This document shows, in pieces, positions 21,890 through 30,338 of a DNA stretch of 64,000 nucleotides (its first letter is position 1; each line of letters begins with the position of its first letter). The notes below the pieces were generated by a model that did no database searches, had not been told where the DNA came from, and saw nothing but the letters and a program-made list of their open reading frames with translations. This DNA comes from Ottelia alismoides. Lineage: Eukaryota > Streptophyta > Magnoliopsida > Alismatales > Hydrocharitaceae. The stretch is taken from NCBI GenBank assembly GCA_037367405.1, contig JAZKJV010006940.1, positions 372,001 to 436,000 on the forward strand. The letters are read 5' to 3'. The position numbers were made by a program, and so were the translations under genes.

Positions 21890-24190
21890 ATGACCGATGT
21901 CTGGCGTTGTGTCAGGATGGGTTTTGACCTATTTTCGTGGATTTTTTGAGGATCAGTCTTGCATCCTTTCGTGATGAGTCCTTCTACACTTTTTTGCCTT
22001 GATAATCGCTCTTACATGCCCTTGTGTTTTTTTCGGGCTTAGGACCCGCGATTCGGCCAATCTTCCACTTTGGGCTCAAAAACGACCCCCCGACTTCCCT
22101 TCCACTTTGATCACTCTTCCACCACCTAAACCCTAACCCAAGCCCTCGACGACGTCCCTGGTGACAGCAGGAACACGTTGGGCTTTCGGGGGACCAAGGA
22201 GGTGTCAAATAGAGGTGTATCCCTTCGCCGGAGGTCTCGCTGGAGCTCGCCTCCAGTGCCGCCTTGGTGAGGTCCTTTCCTCCTCATTCTGTATCCCTTT
22301 TAAAACTTCGAGTAGTAGTAGCTTTTCCCCCGTGTGTCGCTCTTCATCATCCTTGGCTCAGATCACCGCCATATCTCCTGGTTTTGTCGTTGGCCGTGCG
22401 TCGAGTTTTGCCGGCCGGTGACAAAATGCCCCACGTTGCCCGTCACCTCATTCCGCACCCTTGAGGGGCGAGGCACTTTGCCCTCGCCCTCCGTAACATA
22501 TCTTGCAGGTCTCGGGTGCTCAACGCATATCTGGAGCATTTCTGGACCCCCGCTGGAGATACCTGGAGCGTGTCCGCTCCTCCGCTTTCGTCAGCCATCT
22601 CCGTTGGGCATCATCTGATTTTGCCGCCTCCAGCAGCTTAAGGAAGACCGCAGGAGTAGCCCCGACCATTTTGGAATGTGAAAGCGTGCCAGAGGAGGGA
22701 GAAGGAGGTTGGGGAAGCTCGCCTCGTCGCGAGTTCTTCCCCGTTCTTCGTCTTTATCTTTCAACCGTCAGATCAGGCCGGAGCCCCAGTTTGCACGGCT
22801 GCTGTCGGATCTTGTGAGGTCCACACCGTTCGATCGTTGAAGCCCATCTAATCGCAGCCGTAGATGGGCAAACCGACATCGTGCGCCAAGAGGACGACAC
22901 ATGTATAAGTGAATTCATCGCCACCGTCCAACAATGTGCAGCGAGGGGTATTTTGCGCACAAACCCCTACCTTTTTGTATTTATTTTCTATTGTTCAAAC
23001 TTTCATCTGCAGCGTTAATAAGTTTTTAATATTTCGGAACATGCCCCTGAACTTCTATTATTTGCTATTAGGTCCTTCGCCACGTCACCTCACGTGCCTG
23101 TGCACGTGAGGGGACATGCATTTTGCAAGGACCCCCCTAGGGTTCTGTTATATCATTTCATTCCTTGAACATTTCATTGTAGTGTAATATTTTTGGATGG
23201 TTTGCATACTAGCCCCTGGTGGTTTGTGATTTTGCATATATACCCTTGCCAGGTCACGTGCTCAGTGTGCGTGACCTCGAACATTTTGCAAAAACCCCTC
23301 CCCTATGTGGATATTTGTGAATGGACCTAGAACTTCATTAAAACTTCTGGAAAAACTGCAACTGTACCCTTGAATTTCTGGATATTTACGTAAATGCCCT
23401 GTAGTATTGATTTTTCTTTTTTGTTGTTTTCATTTATTTCAGGCACCTCTAAAATCGTGAAAAATCCACAAAAATTAATTTAAGTTCATGTTGCATCCTA
23501 GTTTCACACATATTTTTAGTTTGCATTATTGCATTTTCATATTTATAAAAATTCAAAAAACATGCATTTTGCTACTGTTTGCATTATAAAATACAAAAAA
23601 AAATTAAAACTCCTTGAAAAATTCTAAAAAAATCACATTTTGTGTGTTTATGTGTGTTTTAACTTCAGTACAAAAATCACTAAACAATTCCAAGTAAAAC
23701 CCCTAAAAATTAGAAAACCCCTAAAAACTTCATAAAAATATTAAAAATTCCAGGAAAATCCTAAAAATCTAATTTTTGTCTATTTGTTATCTTTCATTTA
23801 AAATTAGTTTGAGGAATTTTGGTTACTGTTTAATATTTTTCATCCTCAGTTTTGTTTTAGCTTTTTATTTTCTTCACTATTTTTAGTATTTTTGTATTTA
23901 AAAATACCATAAAAATTAGACAAATATAAAAAAATCACAAAAATATTAGAAAAACGTAAAAAGCACAAAAAGATTTTATTTCCTAAATTTTGAGTATTTT
24001 TGCCTCTTTTTATAAATATATTATCTCGCCTTTCTTATATTGTGCACTTCTTTTATTAAAAACAGAAAATACAAAAAAATACAAAATATAAAAAGAAAAT
24101 AAAAAATTCAGAAAATTAAAAATCAAATATAAAATTATAAAATCAAAAATATAAAAAATAAAAATTAAAAACCCACCAAAAAAGGGTTCC
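21890..24190 (+). mobile_element. LTR H: 3' two thirds of a giant-family LTR inside the CACTA element
   Basis: The order of phrases is that of LTR B from about 8330 on: 'gtgtcaggatgggttttgacc', 'tcttgcatccttt', the GC-rich middle with 'gaggcactttgccctcgcc' and 'cttgcaggt', 'aaccgtcagatc', 'ctaatcgcagccg', the 'gtattttgcgcacaaaccc' modules with an inverted repeat CCTCACGTGC/GCACGTGAGG (23088-23111), and the A-rich tail. The head and the last part are missing. ORFs in the GC-rich part (22161-22817) have no known domain and match the non-coding middle of other LTRs. Confidence 0.75.
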
Positions 24191-24199
24191 ACTTTGGCC

Positions 24200-24398
24200 A
24201 AGTGATGCATAAGGCATAAGGTGTTTGACTTTTTGTTTTGCCTGCTTTACTCCTTGGCATTAAAAACTGTATTTTGTGCACAATTTATACAATAATGCAT
24301 GAATGATAAAATACCTAATTTAACAGTATTTACATGCATTTACTAGGGGTTTTAAGGCCAAAATGATAGAATAAAGATGATGAAACGTAGATTTATCA
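24200..24398 (-). mobile_element. Head fragment of a giant-family LTR in opposite orientation
   Basis: On the minus strand it starts TGATAAATCTACGTTTCATC and goes on 'tttattctatcattttggcc' and 'ctagtaaatgcatgtaaat', the first 200 bases of LTR B and LTR E. It abuts the tail of the plus-strand LTR H fragment, so two oppositely oriented LTR pieces are joined near 24190-24200. Confidence 0.8.
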
Positions 24399-26063
24399 CA
24401 TCATCATGAATATAAAATCACTAGATTTACATGGTTCATGAGGGCATGGACTCTATGAGAGGAGGAACCTAATGGGGTCGTATATAGCTTTGTGAACCCA
24501 CGCTTGTCCCAATCCTAAGAAACATGAGACGAAAACAAGAGATTGGATCTTGTATAATTCCATTACTCGTCTAACATAGTAGGCATATGGTATTTTGTTA
24601 GGAACTTAATGAATTATAGTCATGGAGTAATGACTTGTTGGTTATTGCCCACTTGCTTATGGTTATGTGTCCTGGAAACCAATGCAGACCAAAGAAACAA
24701 ACAAGCATGCAGGAAGCGACAACACATGAGGTACACGGTTCGATGCTCAATGTCACCCCTTACCATTGTGACCCCAATCGCCCTGCATCATTTCTTCACG
24801 TCGCCCATAATTCGTTGCCCGACATCGCTTAATGCCATCATCAGATGCCCTACATAGCACCACCCAGCCCATGGTTGCAGCACATATACACTCAATACCC
24901 ACATTATGCGGGCGTACTGCACGCGTAGGCATTCGTTACATAAGCTTGCATGCAATAACAAGCGTGCCACCAATTTGGGGCATGCGCAAGGGCATGCTCT
25001 TCCCACGAGATAGCCAGTGCATGGCCAGATGACTTCGTTCTCTAAACCAATGAGCTGAGACTTCATCTTCATATCAGCTTGATATTTTGGGTTCTTCTAT
25101 TTTGATCAGCTTGATATTTTGGGTTCTTCTATTGTCTTTTGATATTATGAATTTTTTCCGAGACCAGATAGTATGAATTATGATGATCAACCACAAACTA
25201 CCATGGGGGAGATGAAGAATTTCTGTGTCAATCGTCAAGTTCAATGCTAATGTTTCTCGACACATAGCATCCTTGACATTGCTGATGCACACAATAAGGA
25301 ACACAGTTTGGAAGGGAGAAAACTCAAGGAGAAGAAAGACATGTATTATTTTAAAAATGCAAAAATGGTACCATCATGGATCCGATCTACCCTTATTCCT
25401 AGTATAACTAGTGAGGTGCTACATCATACCACATCCAAAGTGTTATGATGGGAGTCTCTGTGGACTATGTACACATTTGCTAGGATCCACATACGACAGA
25501 ATGGGTGTCTGGTTTCAGAGTATATTCCACAATACGGGGCCTTTAAGATGCTTCATTCCTATTATCATGGCTGTGTGTGTTTCTCTCTCAAATCTACGTT
25601 CAGACACAAACTAAAATTAGACATTTTTAGCTATGGTCAGATGTTCGGAAACTCTCCTAAATTGGTTGTCCCCAACTAACGTGCAGGGTATTAGCTACAG
25701 GGTCTTTTTCATCCATCTTGCTGATACAGTTCCTGAGACATTATTTGTTTGAGTGTGAGCCAGAAATCTCTTTAAGAAGCACAATAAAAAGATTTGGACA
25801 GAGAATTTAGGTGGATGCTTAGTGTTGCACCACCCAACATATTAGATGTATAAGATGCAACAGAATGTGTACTTTGCTCGATGAAATGAGGGAAAAATGA
25901 GAGGGACGCATTGCTCGATGAAGAAACAAATTGAAATGGGGTCTGCCATGCTAGATTATGCCATTAACCCTGCATGATGGAACTTGTGCATTGGACTTCC
26001 TAGTAAATATTCATGACTATGTTTTTTATATGAAGAAATTATTGTTCAAGGAGCTTGAGAAAA
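24399..26063. other. Unrecognised DNA in the 5' half of the CACTA element
   Basis: About 1.7 kb of moderately AT-rich sequence unlike the flanking LTR pieces and unlike CACTA coding parts. Short open frames (24609-24857, 25411-25679) show no domain I know. It could be captured host DNA or an old insertion. A 32-bp tandem duplication lies at 25073-25134. Confidence 0.4.
25073..25134. repeat. 32-bp tandem duplication
   Basis: The unit 'atcagcttgatattttggg' plus 'ttcttctatt(ttg)' occurs twice in direct succession (25073-25104, 25105-25134), almost identical. Confidence 0.88.
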
Positions 26064-26163
26064 CTAAATGAATCTCATATACTCAGACAATGCGCGAGCC
26101 TTGGTTTCAGGTATATCATATACTAAGTCAATCTTTATGAAGTGACAAAAAATAAATAGCCGT

Positions 26164-26935
26164 ATGAAGTGGGGTACTGGAGGGGCGGCGACGGATAAGC
26201 ACGGTGGAGGCTCGCTTGACGGCAACCGGCTGGAGTGCCTGGGGCTGCGGTGGTGGCGTGAGGGCACCGGTGGGGGTAGTGTTAGCGGAACCGTGTGGGA
26301 TTTTGGGGAACGCGGGGCTGGGGTTGGTGGTGGGAGGGCTAGCGGTGTGGGTGGATGAGGCGGAGGACGACAGTGGCTGTGAAGGAGGAGGTGGTGGAGA
26401 GGGGGCGGTGGTTGGTGGTGGGACGGCGAGGAGGTGGTGGAGATGGGGAGGAGGCGGCAGTGGCTGTGAAGGAGGAGGTGGTGGAGAGGGGGCGGCGGCG
26501 AGGCGGTGATGGATATGGGGAGGAGTCTGCGGTGGCTGGGAGGGAGGAGGTAGTGTAGAGGGGGCGGTGACGAGGAGGTAATGGAGATAGAGAGGCCGAT
26601 GGTGGCTGGGAAGGAGGAGGTGGTAGAAAGGGGGCGTCGGTGAGGAGGTAGTGGAGACGGGGAGGCAGCGGCGGTGAGGAGGTAGTGGAGATGGGGAGGA
26701 GGCGGCGGTGGTTGTGAAGGAGGAGGTGGTGGAGATGGCGGCGGCGAGGCAGTTATGGAGATGGGGAGGAGCCGGTGGTGGCTGGGAGGGAGGAGGTGGT
26801 GTAGACGGGGCAGCGACGAGGAGGTGATGCAGATGGGGAGGCCAGCAGTGACTAAGAAGGAGGAGATGGTGGAGAGGGGGCGGCGACGAGGAGGTGATGG
26901 AGATGGGAGGAGCCTGCGATGGGGTTGAGAGCAGG
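26164..26935. repeat. GC-rich minisatellite in CACTA element
   Basis: The plus strand repeats a G-rich unit with phrases 'ggaggaggtggtggagaggg', 'ggcggcgacgaggaggt' and 'gatggagatggggaggag' about eight times with variation. Spacing is irregular, near 60-90 bp. The minus strand stays open for 300 codons (26966-26064) as a P/S/H/L-rich protein (repeats such as 'HHLLLHSHCR', 'PPPPLHYLLPP'). That follows from the repeat composition and is not taken as a gene. The block lies just inside the right subterminal region. Confidence 0.8.
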
Positions 26936-26989
26936 AAGTGGGAGGGGGTTTGGGAGGGATGACCAAAAGTTAGGGTTCAGAATGGCAGG

Positions 26990-27155
26990 GCCCCGCGTAA
27001 AGTTTCCCAAATTTTCCCACTACATCGCGACCACATTGTGGTCGCAAATTCGTCGCAAAAAGTAGCGGCTACGATGTGGCAGCCGAGTAGTCGCAAAGGA
27101 GTCGCCAGTACGACGTGCGACTACATACCCACTGAGTGTAGTCGCATGCCCTTAG
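26990..27155. repeat. Right subterminal repeat region of CACTA element
   Basis: Motifs gtcgcaa, agtcgcaaa and gcgaccac recur (for example 'gcgaccacattgtggtcgc', an inverted repeat), matching those of the left subterminal region. Confidence 0.8.
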
Positions 27156-27182
27156 TCGCAAAAACTGCATTTTCTTGTAGCG
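27156..27182 (-). repeat. Right terminal inverted repeat of CACTA element
   Basis: Reverse complement starts CGCTACAAGAAAATGCAG. The second base differs from the usual CACTA. Followed by the TTG target-site copy at 27183-27185. Confidence 0.92.
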
Positions 27183-27436
27183 TTGGATGGTGACGATCGA
27201 TTTTCACTATGTGGAGAAAGAAGATCCCTACTCCCATACAGACAGATCCCTGAAACAAACAGATCCATATACCTGTATTCAAATAGAACTTCTCATAAAA
27301 AAAATCGTCGGGGATGATGTCCACACGGCCTCGCAGGGGGGAGTGCACATGCTCCTCCCTTAACCACCCCTAGCGAGGCGCCTGTCTTGTTGGGGTATGA
27401 TACGACATGAGAGGGTGCATATGTGGTTCTTCAACA
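27183..27436 (-). mobile_element. Copia 5' LTR, 5' portion (right of CACTA insertion)
   Basis: Continues the interrupted LTR: 'ggatggtgacgatcgatttt' follows on from the 'ctacgtcc' left of the insertion. It ends ..CTTCAACA, the minus-strand LTR start TGTTGAAG. It should hold the Copia promoter. Confidence 0.82.
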
Positions 27437-28990
27437 TGGGTTAGATGGTTAGGATTCAAGGCATATTAACAATAGTCAAATATAAAAAATCAAGAAAACT
27501 CTAGTTAATTACATTATATAAGTAATATGAGAAAAATATATTAAAAGATCATTTGATTTAGTATTTATTATTTTCCTATTCATGGAGATTTTTCAAATTC
27601 AAATTGTAATTTTCAAAGTATTATAGAAATGATCCCTTTTTAAAATCCAACTATATCACAAGTTATTAAATATATAACAACGATATCATTCATTGCAGAA
27701 TTATATGAAATTAATGAAGAATGTCATATCTGTTGATATATCATTAGCAATGATACATATGACAACACTTATCCATTATTATTTTTCAAAAAATTAATTA
27801 ATTGTGGTAAAATTTTGAATTAAAAAATATCCATATACATCAACAACTATAAAACTTTGTCCTATCCATAATTTTTCCGAACAACTATTTGCATCTATGT
27901 ACAAAAAAATTAAAAATATAAATCCAAATTCAGACGTGCGCGCACGTTTACGGCTTCTTTTTACCTATGTCCCTTTGCATCTAAATTAATCATAAAACAA
28001 GAGTACAAATTAATAGGATGTTTTATATTTTTGGTACAAAGATTAATTAGCGTGAGTTTGATTTGAGCTTGGGGAAATTTTGGTCCCTACCTGCCCCCTC
28101 TATCTCCATCACATGTTGCTATAGCGATTGGCATCAAATATAATATTCATAGGAAATTTTATTTCCCACCGACATATAGCATCGTGATTATAATTGATTA
28201 TAATTAGCTCCTTAAAAATTTAATGGATACGTGTTCCACGTTGTGGTGAAATGCATTAACCTATATAAAAAACGATTTTTATGATTTCATCTTTTGTCAA
28301 CAAATAATACATAAGAGATTGACCCACCTTGAGCATGCCGGCATATCATGTAAATAAATAATTAGATATATACATTTGCATGGCTTAATGTAATGTATCA
28401 TTACACTAATGTAATGAATAATTTACAATAAAATTGACTTAATGTAATGAATAATTTAATATTCATGGTCATTGTTTTTGTAATTAAATATATAACAATG
28501 AATGTTATTCATTGACTCATCATTTAGATTCGCAACGTAAAAACGTCACTCTAGCTTAATGAATTATAGCATTAATTTAACTCATTTTTATAAGTTTCTA
28601 ATTATGATTGCAGCACGTTTTAATTTGTGTGGAGAGATATAACCTGCTAATTAGGTAGAGTTTTTAAAATTCGTTCTGAATGCATGCAATTGGAAAAAAA
28701 AGAACTTCTCTCTCTAGTTGGATCGCGTATTTACCATTTTAATCAATTCTACGCGGATGCAATCATCCAAGCCAAGAGTTTAAAAAACGAACCCTACATT
28801 AAATCGGACTTTGATTTTTATAGTCGAACCAATGAGACAGATTAACGGTTCGTAAAAATCAGAAAAGATCAAATTGTTGAATTGATGGTCTGATTCGTAT
28901 AATTGTAGCGGGTTGAACCGAGTTAGATCGGTTTATTATATAAATAAATACGAAAAATACTACATCATATCTTTAGAGGGTTTGTACACT
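27437..28990. other. AT-rich spacer with decayed foldback-element remnants
   Basis: No gene seen. Bases about 27650-27840 ('aaatatataacaacgatatcattc', 'aatgtcatatctgttgatatatcattagcaatgat') are a worn copy of the left arm of the foldback element at 29498-29949. Bases 28440-28520 carry another piece ('aattaaatatataacaatgaatgttattcattg'). A run of 'taatgtaatg' phrases lies at 28380-28450. The rest shows nothing I can assign. Confidence 0.5.
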
Positions 28991-28993
28991 CGT

Positions 28994-29220
28994 GTCCGTT
29001 CAAGTTTTTCCAATAACATTTACACCCCTATTTTTTAAATTACCTGTCTGCCCATTTATTTTTACAAAATACACAGTAATGACCTTTATTACTACATTTG
29101 TGCTCCTATATTATACTAACATAAGGTCAATATTGTGAGATTTTTAAGAATATAGGTGCACAAGTGAAATTGCTAAAGAGTTAGAGGTATAAATGTTAAT
29201 AGGAAAACTTAAATGGACAT
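28994..29220. mobile_element. Foldback MITE-like inverted repeat, about 230 bp
   Basis: The left arm 'gtccgttcaagtttttccaa' goes on 'taacatttacacccctat'. The right arm, reverse-complemented, reads 'gtccatttaagttttcctat' and 'taacatttatacctcta'. Inner parts also pair: 'atttgtgctcctatatt' against the complement of 'aatataggtgcacaagtgaaat'. No open frame. The exact ends and a target duplication were not found. Confidence 0.6.
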
Positions 29221-29497
29221 ATTAAATATATTTTTGTAAAAATCATATAAACACGTGCATGTGATGTATAAAATTAATAATTTTTAAATTATTTAGAATC
29301 TAATTAATGATAAGTATTGTTAATGACTAATTCTCATGGTATGACTATGGCAATGTCATCTTTGTTTGTTGTGTTGGAAGTAGACAAACTCATGCACAAT
29401 GTAGGAAGAGTGAAGCAATGCATGTATGACAGGAAGTGAGAGGGTGACAATGAGTCATTGGTACATGTGGAAGGAGAAGAGATAAAGGAATACCGTA

Positions 29498-29949
29498 CTC
29501 TACAATAAAATTGACCTATAGTGATGCTTCTTTCAAAATCCATCATTAAATTAGTCGCTGCTAAATATATAACGATGATATTGTTCGTTGTAAACCGAGT
29601 TTTCGTACTTGAAATTAGTGATGAATATCATATCCGTCATTATATCATTAACAACGGTCCATATAGCGATGCTTATCCGTTGCTATTTTTCAAAATATCA
29701 ACTAATCGTCGCTATTTTTTTAGTTCAAAATTTAGTGATGATTAATTAGAAGTTTGAAAAATAGCAACGGATAAGAGTCATTATATAGACCGTTGCTAAT
29801 GATATAATGACAGATATGATATTCATCGCTAATTTTAAGTATGAAAAATCATTTCGCAACGAATAATACCGTCGTTATATATTTTACAATGGCTAAGTTA
29901 GTGACGGAGTTTGAAAAAAGCATCACTATAGCTCAATTTTGTTGTAGTG
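29498..29949. mobile_element. CACTA-like foldback element, 452 bp
   Basis: The right end reverse-complemented is CACTACAACAAAATTGAGC and the left end is CTCTACAATAAAATTGACC. Beyond the ends, nearly the whole element pairs with itself: 'gatgaatatcatatccgtca' with 'gatgaatatcatatctgtca', and 'cttatccgttgctatttttc' in both arms. The CACTACAA terminus suggests mobilisation by a CACTA transposase. Flanks are GTA and ATA, two of three bases equal. It encodes nothing. Confidence 0.8.
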
Positions 29950-29958
29950 ATACTATGA

Positions 29959-30332
29959 CCATGTTTAGGTAGAGGGTTAACCCGCCCTTGGGGGGTTTAC
30001 CCTCCAAAATCCATTATTTCTCTTTCATATGGGGCCCACACTTCCTCTCTTTTTTAATACATTAAATGAATCATTTCTCTTTCATCTATACCATCAAAAA
30101 AATAATATATTATACCATCATATCATCTAAAAATACAAACCACCCAACTTCTACCTACTTTTCCAAAATTCAATATAATCATATCACAATAATTACTCAC
30201 TTTTTTAAACTTCAATATAATCACATCACAACAAACTTTCTCAACCCAAAACCCTCTATCCAAACACCAAAAGACCAAAACGAGTTAACCTCCCCCAATA
30301 TACCTCGAGGTAACCCGACAACCAGACGCACC
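29959..30332. mobile_element. MITE with CTATGA target duplication, 374 bp
   Basis: The left end CCATGTTTAGGTAGAGGGTT and right end (reverse complement) GGTGCGTCTGGTTGTCGGGT are imperfect inverted repeats over about 25-30 bases. CTATGA stands at both flanks (29953-29958, 30333-30338). A second inner repeat 'ccctctatccaaaca' mirrors the left end. The inside is AT-rich and non-coding. Superfamily is unclear: the terminal phrase and duplication length would suit a hAT- or Mutator-like element only roughly. Confidence 0.6.
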
Positions 30333-30338
30333 CTATGA

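Larger units (their letters stand above)
15090..27182 (-). mobile_element. CACTA (En/Spm) DNA transposon inserted in Copia LTR
   Basis: The left end is CACTACAAGAAAGCGCAG. The right end, reverse-complemented, is CGCTACAAGAAAATGCAG, and the first 27 bases agree except at positions 2, 13 and 14. A 3-bp duplication TTG flanks it (15087-15089 and 27183-27185), as is usual for CACTA elements. Both subterminal regions are rich in tagtcgcaa-type repeats. Genes run on the minus strand from the right end: the TNP2-type transposase, then a second transposase-like gene. The right 5.5 kb is enlarged by LTR fragments, unrecognised DNA and a minisatellite. Transposase stops and the altered right terminus (CGCTA) suggest it is no longer autonomous. 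Confidence 0.93.
12409..27436 (-). mobile_element. Ty1/Copia retrotransposon, truncated left, 5' LTR split by a CACTA element
   Basis: Reading the minus strand from the right: 5' LTR (27436-27183 and 15089-14992), PBS (14988-14977), gag with zinc knuckle, pre-integrase domain, integrase core, and the first residues of the reverse transcriptase, where LTR D cuts in at about 12409. The LTR ends are TGTTGAAG and TTGCAACA. UBN2-type gag plus zinc knuckle plus 'LWYIWLGYMS' is typical of the Tnt1/Tork-like branch. The RT/RNase H part and the 3' LTR are not in the window. All coding parts are decayed. Bases 27437-27441 (TGGGT) should be one target-duplication copy. Confidence 0.85.

Noticed and set aside
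23640..24180. 'aaaaatccaaaaatcacaaaaa' phrases looking like a CRISPR- or satellite-type array
   Set aside because: Units vary in length and sequence and there are no spacers. They are the A-rich LTR tail and occur equally in LTRs B, D, E and C.
26064..26966. 300-codon proline/serine/histidine-rich minus-strand ORF
   Set aside because: It is a by-product of the G-rich minisatellite; the repeat has no stops in this frame. No start context, domain or splice pattern was convincing.
28790..28950. ggttgaaccg/aaccg phrases suggesting a Mutator-like MITE
   Set aside because: No paired terminal repeats or target duplication could be found.
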